The translations under genes were made by a program, and so were the position numbers. From Cladochytrium replicatum (taxonomy: Eukaryota; Chytridiomycota; Chytridiomycetes; Cladochytriales; Cladochytriaceae): 64,000 nucleotides of DNA. Position 1 is the first letter of the stretch, and each line of letters begins with the position of its first letter. The notes beneath the pieces were generated by a model. It saw only the letters and a list, made by a program, of their open reading frames with translations, did no database searches and was not told where the DNA came from. Of this stretch, positions 1 to 9,200 are shown one piece after another. The stretch covers positions 1-64,000 of the forward strand of contig JAHLKD010000023.1 of NCBI GenBank assembly GCA_025526935.1. Reading direction: 5' to 3'.

Positions 1-136
1 CCTAACTAACCCAACTAACCCTAACTAACCCTAACTAACCCTAACTAACCCTAACTAACCCTAACTAACCCTAACTAACCCTAACTAACCCTAACTAACC
101 CTAACTAACCCTAACTAACCCTAACTAACCCTAACT
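1..136. repeat. Telomeric repeat array, 10-bp unit CCCTAACTAA
   Basis: About 13.5 head-to-tail copies of CCCTAACTAA (G strand TTAGTTAGGG). The first full unit is a 9-bp variant lacking one T; the rest are perfect. The C-rich strand reads 5' to 3' at the left edge, the orientation expected of a true left chromosome end. The unit looks like the common TTAGGG repeat with an extra TTAG. The array abuts coding sequence at 136/137 with no spacer. Confidence 0.93.
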
Positions 137-1963
137 GCACCCACTCATAGTCTGACGCTGTCTCACATGTAACATCGGGAGCATTTTCTATGAGCCACGA
201 TAGAGTTAACCATGTCTCTTGATCTGGCTGGAGAGGATAAGCGATCTTCTTCATGAGTAGACTGAGGTCCCTGATTAAGGTACTGTAAGCATGCCCTATG
301 ATGGTCATATTGAAGTATGTATCCTTCGCCAGCAGGTACGCACATGCCTGGGAGTCAAACTGCATGCGATTGGTGGCAATTGTCTGGCTGGCAACCTTTT
401 TGATCCAAGCTAACGTTACCCGATCCTCCCTGACATTGTGTGCCTATTGAAGCGAGAGGTAAAGTGTCCAATCTGCATTAAACGTTCTGGCTCCACACTT
501 CCAGTTACTTTGCAATCCTGCCAAAACCGGTGCAGACCTGTGACATACGCCCATCTGAGTAATGCAGCTCCGGTTCTGGACACGCTGTTGGCAGGTCTCC
601 AGGCCCCCAGCACATCTCTCGAATCAATCACCCACCAGGTGAAAAGGGGATTGTTGAACACCTTTTCGGGGATGGTTGATATGACAGTTTCTGCTTGGAA
701 GAGAGACTCTGTAACAGCAAGCAGAGCTGCAAAAAGTTCTTCTCCTGTCTCTGCCGCAGATCCAACAGGGAGAAGATGTGTTGGCCCCACCGGACTTTCC
801 TGATCCTCGTCGCCTGACTCACTGGAGCTTTCTTCAGAGTCCACCTCGTCCTCATGATTGGTGTCGCCAGACAGCAGCTGTGCCATGTCTAGCCCCTGAT
901 CCCCTACTGGATCAAACAGTGGTATTCCTGTTGGTTCTTGAGGTCCAGAGTTTCCAACCTTCTGCTTCAACATTCTTGCAAACTGCTCCAAAGATGCTCC
1001 CAATGAGCTGCTGATCTGCACAAAGGGTGTCTCTATAATGCGCTTCCACACCAAGATCGTCAGCCACAGAACACAGGTCCATGTCTGTGCATAGCGTGAC
1101 AGTGTTGCGTCCCGAAGCTGTCGGAATTTCTGCTTCTCGTTGACTTGCTGCTCCTGATCAACCCTGGGCTTCATGATTTCCTGCCTGACCATGAAGGGCA
1201 TTCGCATGATCCGTGATTGCAGTGCCTTGTGGTAGGCAACCATAGTCTTCCCCAGCTCCTTGCGGTTGAACCCCAGGCCAATGTCCTGGTTTTGTTCCCC
1301 GACAACATCTTTCCACGTGATGCGCTCGTTGATCTTTTGGCCGCTCCTGTGCCTAGGATCCACATGGTGAAAGTCGCAACCAAGAATCCAGGGAGGAAGC
1401 TCTTCAGATAGCTTCAAGGCAGGGTCAGAGGTGAATGCGTCAGCAAGCAGCATCTGCAGGCTTGCCTTCTGCATTTCAGTGAGCTGCAAGGATGGATCAG
1501 GGGAATAGGGTGCCAGAGGAGCCATTTGCACGACCCAGTAACCGTGAAGTCCATAGTACGGCATGACAATACTCTGGACTTTGACCTGCTTTGGAGAGGT
1601 ACCTCTTGCTGCTGGATTGGACTTGCAACAATGCTTTTGAAAGGTAGATAAGGTGCCACACACATAGCCGCAGCCTCGGCACTGAAAACCATCCTGTACA
1701 CAGACTCCTGGGATTGGGGTAAATGAGGCAAGCTTGTTGTTGTCTCTGTCTATACGCTCCAGAATGACCTTGTTGTTCCACAGCGGTATAAGCTGGTTAA
1801 CCACGGTTAGATTCAAAAGTGCTCTTGAAGCAATCAGGCGGGTGCTCCTGTCGACCTGACTGTGGTACTTTTGGACATGGGCCACGCATGAAGACGCGTC
1901 CACGAGAATGCCACAGCTGATACAAACCAGCACACCAAACTCTTCTGCTATGAAGAAATCCAA
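137..1963 (-). pseudogene. OrsD-domain zinc-finger gene truncated by the telomere
   Basis: Main reading frame 1963-416 (515 aa) from an ATG. It begins with a C2H2-like motif (C14, C17, H29, H34; local text VCISCGILV and HVQKYH) and has a second Cys/His cluster near residue 95 (CRGCGYVC, FQKHC). This fits the OrsD-like domain (Pfam PF12013) found in fungal subtelomeric genes, often N-terminal to RecQ-type helicases; that family assignment is by eye. An acidic Ser/Glu stretch follows near residue 385. A second open segment, 365-137, can be joined by a 60-nt intron (donor next to 417, acceptor next to 358); it runs straight into the telomere, so its last residues are telomere-encoded. The 3' part, possibly including a helicase, is missing. 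It could still be transcribed but is not a complete gene. Confidence 0.6.
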
Positions 1964-1969
1964 GGCTAT

Positions 1970-2743
1970 GCCTGGAGGATAGGAAATGATAGAGGTGAGA
2001 TGCTTTCAGCAGTCCTGATGAAGGAAGCTTATGCCTAAGGTTTCCTGTAGCTATGGCGCTCTGAATCAGAGGGTTGTTCACAGGGTTCTCATTGTGAAGG
2101 GGTGCTACACGTACGTTGGCGAGGTCCTCTTCGTAACTGTCATTGTTGAGGCTGTTCTTATCTCTCTTGACAGTGCCTTGCAGAATGCGAAGAACCATGT
2201 CAACCCCTTCTTGGCCAGCAGCCGGGAGGCCCGCAACCTCGAACGCGTCGCGTAGGAACTCCTCGGTATGAACTCTAGGATTGGTGCCCAACCCTTCCTT
2301 TAGGCGGGATGGGAAGCTCGACAATGCTTCCTCAAAGCATCTCTCTCCTTGTATTCCCTGTGGTCCTTGCCAGTGCAAAGCGTGCACACGAGCATGCCAT
2401 CTTCCCTGGTGATCCACTCCATCCTGGGTTCCTTGATGCGGTTGCTCAGCTGGTCTAACATGGATATGATCGAGATTGGCCCAGCTACTCAAAAAACATG
2501 AGCCCTTTAGTTGAGAAAGGTCGAGATTGGGTATGTTCACATGTAGTGAGAAGCTCACCAGGGGCAGATTTAGGAGTGGTTTCAGTGATACCTGGTTGAA
2601 CAAACTCATTGCAGTCCATTGCAGAAACATCACTGCTGCTAGATTGCATCTAACGGTAGGATCATGAGCACCTAGTGTATACTGTACCGTGTGAGAGCAT
2701 ACTTCAGATTGTTGACTAGCTTTGACGAGAGTGGAAGTTGCAC
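1970..2743. repeat. Subtelomeric duplicated segment, copy 1 (uninterrupted)
   Basis: From about 2083 to 2743 this matches 4396-4626 plus 5102-5521 at very high identity in the same orientation. It has an open minus frame (roughly 2633-1970, with text VHTEEFLRDAFEVAGLP) that is shared with copy 2 and looks like a gene fragment of unknown function. It carries the intact target site GGAAG at 2312-2316, where copy 2 has a transposon insertion. Confidence 0.75.
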
Positions 2744-3519
2744 TAATAGCAGCGGTGGAAGCTGTGGTATGGACGGAGAGGAAGTTGGGATCTACTATCT
2801 ATAGCAGGAAGACCCTGTGGCCAGGTCTTGCCCTCTAGTTTCCTAAAAAGGATAACCCCCGGCGTGGCAGAGAAGCTTGTTATCAAGGTGTATGGTTGGT
2901 GGAGATTTTGGACAAACAAATACAAAGAATCAGTTCTCTACTCCAGTAGCATGCTCTAGCCCACGAAATCAAAGGAGTCTCTCCCAACAGCATCATCGCT
3001 GGGCCAATGAAATGGAAAGACTTAGTGAAAAATCCACCTACAAGAGAGATTGAGATAGCATGAATTACAGTTGAAGCAGAATAAATTGCATCTGGAAGGT
3101 CCGTCCATGGTTAATAAAATGGGTGTTATCACTGTGTAAGATTGGTGGAGATTTTGGCAAATCAAATACAAAGAATCAGTTCTTTACTCTAGTACCATGC
3201 TCTTGCCCACAAAATGAAAGGACTCTCGCCCAACAGCAGCATCGCTCGGCCCATGAAATGAAAAGACTTAGTGAAAAAACCAGCTACAAGAGAGATTGAG
3301 GTAGCATGAATTACAGTTGAAGCAGAATAAATTGCATCTGGAAGGTCCGTCCATGGTTAATATAATGGGTTGGACGGTCCGTCCATGGCTAATAAAAACG
3401 CGCTGGATGGTCCGTCTGTGGCTAATAAATTCGAGGTGGACGGTCCGTCCGCATTTAATAAATTCGCGTCAGACGGTCTGTCCAAATGTTATTAACATTC
3501 CGGCTTGGAATAACTGTTA
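2744..3519. repeat. Subtelomeric mosaic repeat: ~200-bp unit, two copies
   Basis: A unit of about 200 bp (start text CAAAGAATCAGTTCT, end text TTGCATCTGGAAGGTCC) occurs at about 2918-3110 and 3165-3355, and again at about 4036-4235 and 5535-5735. Each copy leads into the 33-bp GGTCCGTCC satellite. No convincing gene is seen; short open frames here are repeat-encoded. Confidence 0.75.
3341..3505. repeat. 33-bp satellite with GGACGG-T-CCGTCC core, array 1
   Basis: About five units of 32-33 bp, each with the near-palindrome GGACGGTCCGTCC (arms GGACGG and CCGTCC around one base) followed by a TAATAAA box. Units vary at a few positions (for example GGATGGTCCGTCT). Related arrays lie at 4205-4370 and 5708-5785. 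The array ends with TAACATTCCGGCTTGG at about 3494, also seen after array 2. Confidence 0.85.
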
Positions 3520-4029
3520 GGGTACGGATTCTTACCTGCTCGCCAGACTCGGTATGCCCCCATCAATGTGTTTCTATTCCGCTTGTATGAGGCGCTACTC
3601 GCATGCGGGTATGGTATCACGTAACCTTTGGATCGAGGTACAGATCTGGACCTCGAGTAGCTAAAATCACGTGACCCCCGGGTTAGGATCGGGTACGGAT
3701 TCTTACCTGCTCGCCAGACTCAGTATACCAACATTGATGTACTTCTATTCCGCTTGTATGAGGCGCTACTCGCATACGGTTGTGGTATCACGTAACCCCT
3801 GGGATCGAGGTACAGATCTGGACCTCGAGTAGCTAAACTCACTGCCCCTGGGGTGGGACCGGGTACGGATTCTTACCTGCTCGCCAGACTTGGTATGCCC
3901 CCATCGATGTGCTTCTATTCCGCTTGTATGAGGCGCTACTCGCATGCGGGTATGGTATCATGTAACCCTTGGGATCGAGGTACAGATCTGGACCTCGAGT
4001 AGCTAAAATCACGCGACCCCTGGGGTAGG
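3520..4029. repeat. 170-bp tandem satellite, three copies
   Basis: Three direct copies at 3520-3690, 3691-3860 and 3861-4029, each opening GGGTACGGATTCTTACCTG. Each contains a 22-bp imperfect palindrome centred on AGATCT (CGAGGTACAGATCT, then the mirrored arm) and a CACGTGA, CACTGCC or CACGCGA variant near the end. Copies differ by scattered substitutions. No coding potential is apparent; an open minus frame across 3839-4042 is repeat-derived. Confidence 0.9.
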
Positions 4030-4204
4030 ACAAACAAATCAAAGAATCAGTTCTCTACTCCAGTAGCATGCTCTATACCCACGAAATCAAAGGACTCTCG
4101 CCCTACAGCAGCATCGCTGGCCCATGAAATGAAAAGACTTAGTGAAAAACCGGCTAGCCACAAGAGAGATTGAGGTAGCATGAATTACAGTTGAAGGAGA
4201 ATAA

Positions 4205-4370
4205 ATTGCATCTGGAAGGTCCGTCCATGGTTAATAAAAATGGGTTGGACGGTCCGTCCGCGTATAACAAAAACGTGTTGGACGGTCCGTCCGTGGCTAA
4301 TAAATTCGTGTTGGACGGTCTGTCCGCATTTAATAAATTCGCGTCGGACGGTCTGTCCAAATGTTATTAA
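4205..4370. repeat. 33-bp satellite with GGACGG-T-CCGTCC core, array 2
   Basis: Five units, same design as array 1. Because the period is 33 bp, the minus strand reads as 11-residue repeats of the type DGPSN-FLL. I regard that as a by-product of the period rather than proof of a gene. It is followed by the same TAACATTCCGGCTTGG end block and by TTAGGG at 4391-4397, where it joins duplicate copy 2. Confidence 0.85.
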
Positions 4371-4395
4371 CATTCCGGCTTGGAATAACTGTTAG

Positions 4396-5521
4396 GGTCC
4401 TCACTGTGAAGGGGTGCTACACGTACGTTGGCGAGGTCCTCTTCGTAACTGTCATTGTTGAGGCTGTTCTTATCTCTCTTGACAGTGCCTTGCAGAATGC
4501 GAAGAACCATGTCAACCCCTTCTTGGCCAGCAGCTGGGAGGCCCGCAACCTCGAACGCGTCGCGTAGGAACTCCTCGGTATGAACTCTAGGATTGGTGCC
4601 CAACCATTCCTTGGCGGGATGGGAAGTGTTAAAAACCAAGGGCTTCTCCTGGCAGCGGTAGGGCGTCTTTAGCTGTACTGTAGCTAGCACAACAGCTCCA
4701 GGTTCTGTCTCTTGGCCCAGTACCTGTTCTCCCAGGTGCGTATATGCCTAATACTCCGACAGGCTGTACACTACACCCAAGCTGGTCAGGCAACCAGGGA
4801 ATGCTGTGGTCAAAGACATTGGTCACATCAACTCCTATATTCAAGTGAACAGTGCGTGTGGGCATACCTGTGGTCAAAGACATTGGTCACATCAACTCAA
4901 AGGACCAAGCCACACCACATTCCCCACTAAATGCCAAGATCACTCCACACAGGACCTGCCAAACATGGATATAAATACATGAAATACAAGTCCATAAATA
5001 AGAATGAAGAGGGATTGACAAAAAAACTCTCAGGTCAAAGAGAAAAAAGACAACCTAGGATAATCCATATAGCAAACAGTCTGATATGCTAGTTTTTAAC
5101 AGGAAGCTCGACAATGCTTCCTCAACGCATCTCTCTCCTTGTATTCCCTGTGGTCCATGCCAGTGCAAAGCGTGCACACGAGCATGCCATCTTCCCTGGT
5201 GATCCACTCCATCCTGGGTTCCTTGATGCGGTTGCTCAGCTGGTCTAACATGGACGTGATCGAGATTGGCCCAGCTACTCAAAAAACATGAGCCCTTTAG
5301 TTGAGAAAGGTCGAGATTGGGTATGTTCACATGTAGTGAGAAGCTCACCAGGGGCAGATTTAGGAGTGGTTTCAGTGATACCTGGTTGAACAAACTCATT
5401 GCAGTCCATTGCAGAAACGTCACTGCTGCTAGATTGCATCTAACAGTAGGACCATGAGCACCTAGTATATACTGTACTGTGTGAGAGCATACTTCAGATT
5501 GTTGACTAGCTTTGACTAGAT
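4396..5521. repeat. Subtelomeric duplicated segment, copy 2 (interrupted by a MITE)
   Basis: Copy of 2083-2743, split between 4626 and 5102 by a 475-bp insertion. Left part 4396-4626, right part 5102-5521; together they reconstruct copy 1 with few substitutions and a small indel near 4613. It joins satellite sequence at both ends. Confidence 0.85.
4627..5101. mobile_element. MITE copy 1 (TIR TGTTAAAAAC, 5-bp target duplication GGAAG)
   Basis: 475 bp bounded by perfect 10-bp terminal inverted repeats TGTTAAAAAC / GTTTTTAACA and flanked by the direct repeat GGAAG (4622-4626, 5102-5106). Copy 1 of the host duplication (2312-2316) retains one GGAAG and no insertion, so it is the empty site. A 29-bp internal motif (GTGGTCAAAGACATTGG...) is duplicated about 62 bp apart. 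No transposase is encoded, so mobility must come from elsewhere. The superfamily is uncertain. Confidence 0.93.
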
Positions 5522-5524
5522 TTG

Positions 5525-5785
5525 GACAATCAAAATACAAAGAATCAGTTCTCTACTCCAGTAGCATGCTCTAGCCCACAAAATCAAAGGAGTCTCTCCC
5601 AACAGCATCATCGCTGGGCCTATGTAATGAAAAGACTTAGTGAAAAATCCACCTACTAGAGAGATTGAGGTAGCATGAATTACAGTTGAAGCAGAATAAA
5701 TTGCATCTGGAAGGTCCGTCCATGGTTAATAAAAACAGGTTGGACGGTCCGTCCGCGCCTAATAAAAACGGCGTTGGACGGTATG
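5525..5785. repeat. Terminal subtelomeric unit and satellite array 3
   Basis: One ~200-bp unit (5535-5735) followed by a short run of the GGACGG-T-CCGTCC satellite (5708-5785). The last unit breaks off within GCGTTGGACGGTATG, which marks the border between subtelomeric repeats and unique chromosome sequence. Confidence 0.75.
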
Positions 5786-6297
5786 AATACAAAATTGTAG
5801 TGCCCGGAAGTGACATTTGCTGTGGGAGCGGGAGGAAGAATGTTCCCGGGGTACAACCACAGGTTCTTCCCACTGTGAACTGCCCTGCTCAGCGTTGAAG
5901 AAAGTGTCAGATGTTGCCGTACTGCTTAGCGGTGTATTGGCCCGTGCGCGCACTGATTGATTAGTTTTTACCAGGCAAGCATTGGGGAACGATATGCACT
6001 CGTGTGGTTACAATTTTCGGTGAATGAACATTGAACCAAACACAAGCAAACATAGCAATAGTCGTAAACAAAGTTTTGTTTGAATTCAACTTCATTTCTA
6101 TCAAGATCGAAAGTGGTTTCCTAGTGTTCTGTTCCATGGCGTTGCCCTCCCACCTTCCTCGGCTGCTGGCGTGGCTTGGGTAACCCAGACCCCGAACCGG
6201 CAAGTCATAGATACGTGCGTTGATCGGCGCAGGCGGCGAAATCAAGGCATAGAAACAAGCAATTGGCAATCGCTGTGCATCTGCACAAGCTAAAGAG
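5786..6297. other. Intergenic, upstream of the KMT5 gene
   Basis: Single-copy sequence between the subtelomere and the first core gene. Open frames here are antisense or too short to support. It presumably holds the KMT5 promoter; no clear motif was identified. Confidence 0.5.
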
Positions 6298-9200
6298 ATG
6301 GCGTCAGCTGGGAGGCCATCCTCTTCTGCCTCGATTGCTAATTTGGATGCCGTTTCCTTTCGCGACCTCTCCGAATGTGAGTGTATATTTCGTTTGATTG
6401 ATTGATTCATTGTACAAAATATTCTCCAGTTGACGATGTGCTCTGTGATATCCTGCTCGACTCGCTTTTTTTGGGGTTTCAAACCCACAAAATGAACTTT
6501 GCAGAGTGTATCCAATCCAGCGTTCCCCTCTCACGTTCCGGATCTGATAGTGGACTGACCGCTAAAGAAGACGAGGTTTCAATCCAGGCTCTTACCGATG
6601 TGCCTGCTTCGAATCAAGAAATCCGTACGATATACTCGCATTCCTCATCAAGTGACGATAGTCGAACACTCTCCGCTGGTTCGACCTTTGTTGAAGATGA
6701 GGAAGAGCGGGAACTCCTAGGCCATGTCGTACTCCAGATTATTCACCTTTTTGTTCTCAACAAAAATGATATCAACGCAGCAGCGGAGGTGCTTTACCAA
6801 TATCTGAGTTTGCCAATGAATATGGCGTCGTAAGTACTTTGCGTTATATTTAACGTCTTTCTCAAAATTGCTTCACATTGAACAATATAGCATCCAAAAG
6901 AATCCCTTTGACATGTTCAGAACCACTTTCATATCCCGCACAATCGAGCAAAGGGAGATTTTCAAAATGTATAGAAATGAATACCCGCCCAATGTGCAGC
7001 AACTAAATCATCATTACCATTCCAGGCATTCAAAACTGTACTTTTCAATGTATCATCGCAACGCTGGATATGAAATTGCTCGGACAGATCGCTACAAATG
7101 TACTGGAAAGGTCGAAGCGTGCTTATTGGCAACAAAAAGTTGGAAAAGAGGGGATGAAATCAACCTTTGCTGTGGATACATTGCTGAGTTAACCTCAGAG
7201 GAGGAACATCAGCTTGAGCAACATGACTTCAGTGTTATGTACTCCCAGAAGCGTGGTCGGAACTGTTTATTCTTGGGTCCGGCGCGATTCATTAATCATG
7301 ATTGCAACCCCACTTGTCATGTAAGTGGATTGCATCTTCTTTTTACGGTTTATTTATTTCCTGGTTACTCTTTACAGTTTAAGACGGATGGAAGCTTCAA
7401 AGTGAGCTTTAAAGTTATCAGAGACATTGATCCTGGTCAGGAAATTACAGCTTTCTACGGAAAAGATTACTTTGGGTCCAATAACGAAGAATGCCTCTGC
7501 GAAACATGTGAAAGGTATTCATCGTTCGCAGATTACCGACAAGAAGACTCATAAATTCCTTTAGGCTGGAGCAAAATGGCTTCAGAAAAGAGCACCCAAA
7601 TTCCCCCGAGCAGTATGGATTACGCAGAGTCAGTGCACGACGCAAGCAATTCAACTACTTTGTTGATCCATTAGTGTCGCTCGGTTCTTCAGTTAACGGT
7701 CTGCGTCCATCGACTGACGTAGATCAAATTAACCATATTCCGGAGGATTCGGTAGAATCGGAGTGCACCATGTGCAGATTCTCTGGGCAGGTTGAATCAT
7801 CTGGTCTTTGTGCCCGGTGTATCCGCCATTGGAGAATATTCAGCACGCGCTGGCCGGAAAGGAGAAAAGATGTGGAGAATTTTAACTTCGATGGAATGTC
7901 TGACATTCAAGTAAGTGGTATACAGGCATCATGGATGGTTTATTGATGGAGTTAACGTGAAAATTTAGATCATGGAGGTTTTGGTTGAACGGGCTATACA
8001 AGCACAATCCAACCCAGTTCGGTTCCCTTCCCCAATACCCCCGAGTCCAACTTCACGACATATGCAAATCGATGACCTCTCGCTCGATACCGACGATCCC
8101 TCCGAAGCTGAGCATTTTCATGTTGGACAAAATTTGGATGATGATGGGCCATCAACAAACCGTGGACTTCCGCATTCTCCGCGGACACACGCAAGGTTAG
8201 CCATTCGTGCTTTTGGTCGTCGAGGAGAGGATGATGAGTGGACCCCTGCCTCGAAACTTCGGCGCTCTGACGCACCTCGAGGGCGTGGACGAGGACGGCC
8301 GAGTACCCGTTCATTGCTCAGACCAGAGTTTGAAGAGACTAGCGTTGGTGTCCAGGCGTGCACCGTTAATGATGATCCCGAACTTGCAGCTATGCTCTCC
8401 TTTAATTTGGGTTGTCCGTTCTGGTTGCTACCTCAGAATCTGATGGTTACCAAGCCGAAAGAAGTTGAGCAACCAACGTTGGAAAAGAACCGCCCTTCAC
8501 AACAAACGGGAAAAGGTTTCCGGAAGTCACTCCCACACGCAAATGACCAAAATATTCAAGGACTTAGGAAGCAGAAATCAGCTGATTGTAAGTATTTCCA
8601 GCGCACATCCATCACGCATAATATGTTTTTGTCCGAGCAGTGATTCCCGGCCACATCAGTACAACTGCTCGAAAGTCGGGAATGTCAGAGCCCTCAATCA
8701 ACCATTCGAAGCATTATTTAGACCCTCGCTCTAAGAGACCGCGTGGGGAAGTCCCAGCAACTGACTTACCCCAAATGAAGAAAACGAGGAAAGGCGGGGA
8801 TCTTTCAAGCCCATCCATGCCAGATAGTGTCAAGGCTGCAAAGGGAAGGAAAAGTCTTGGAACCAAGTTGTCCGATGCTCGGCCAAGGAGTATTTCCACA
8901 TTACGATCGTTGGATTCAATACCCGGTGTCATACCAACTTGCCGTGGGTCGCATCGATCTTTCTTTTGTTTTCTCTAACGTTTTTCTAGGCGATCACATT
9001 GTTCCAGTGTTTTGCTACCCTGGAAGCAAAAAGGGATATTGGTGGGCAGGACTGGTTAGGAACAGAATGCCTTCCTTGCTTGGTTGTTTACCGTTATGTT
9101 TCCTACTGTAGCTTGTTCCGTACGCGTACTGCAACGCTAAGCAGTTTGAGCCGAAAGGCTTCGGCAAAAACGGCGACGTCGTTGTTCTTTTTGCGGAATT

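Noticed and set aside
1-136. CRISPR-like short repeat array
   Set aside because: There are no spacers; it is a simple head-to-tail telomere repeat in a eukaryotic sequence.
3317-3520. Repeat-encoded 11-residue repeat protein (also 4154-4360 minus)
   Set aside because: The 33-bp period keeps any frame open; units differ in ways that do not favour synonymous change.
5961-6515. 184-codon minus-strand frame upstream of KMT5
   Set aside because: Overlaps the well-supported KMT5 exons 1 and 2 on the other strand; composition not protein-like.
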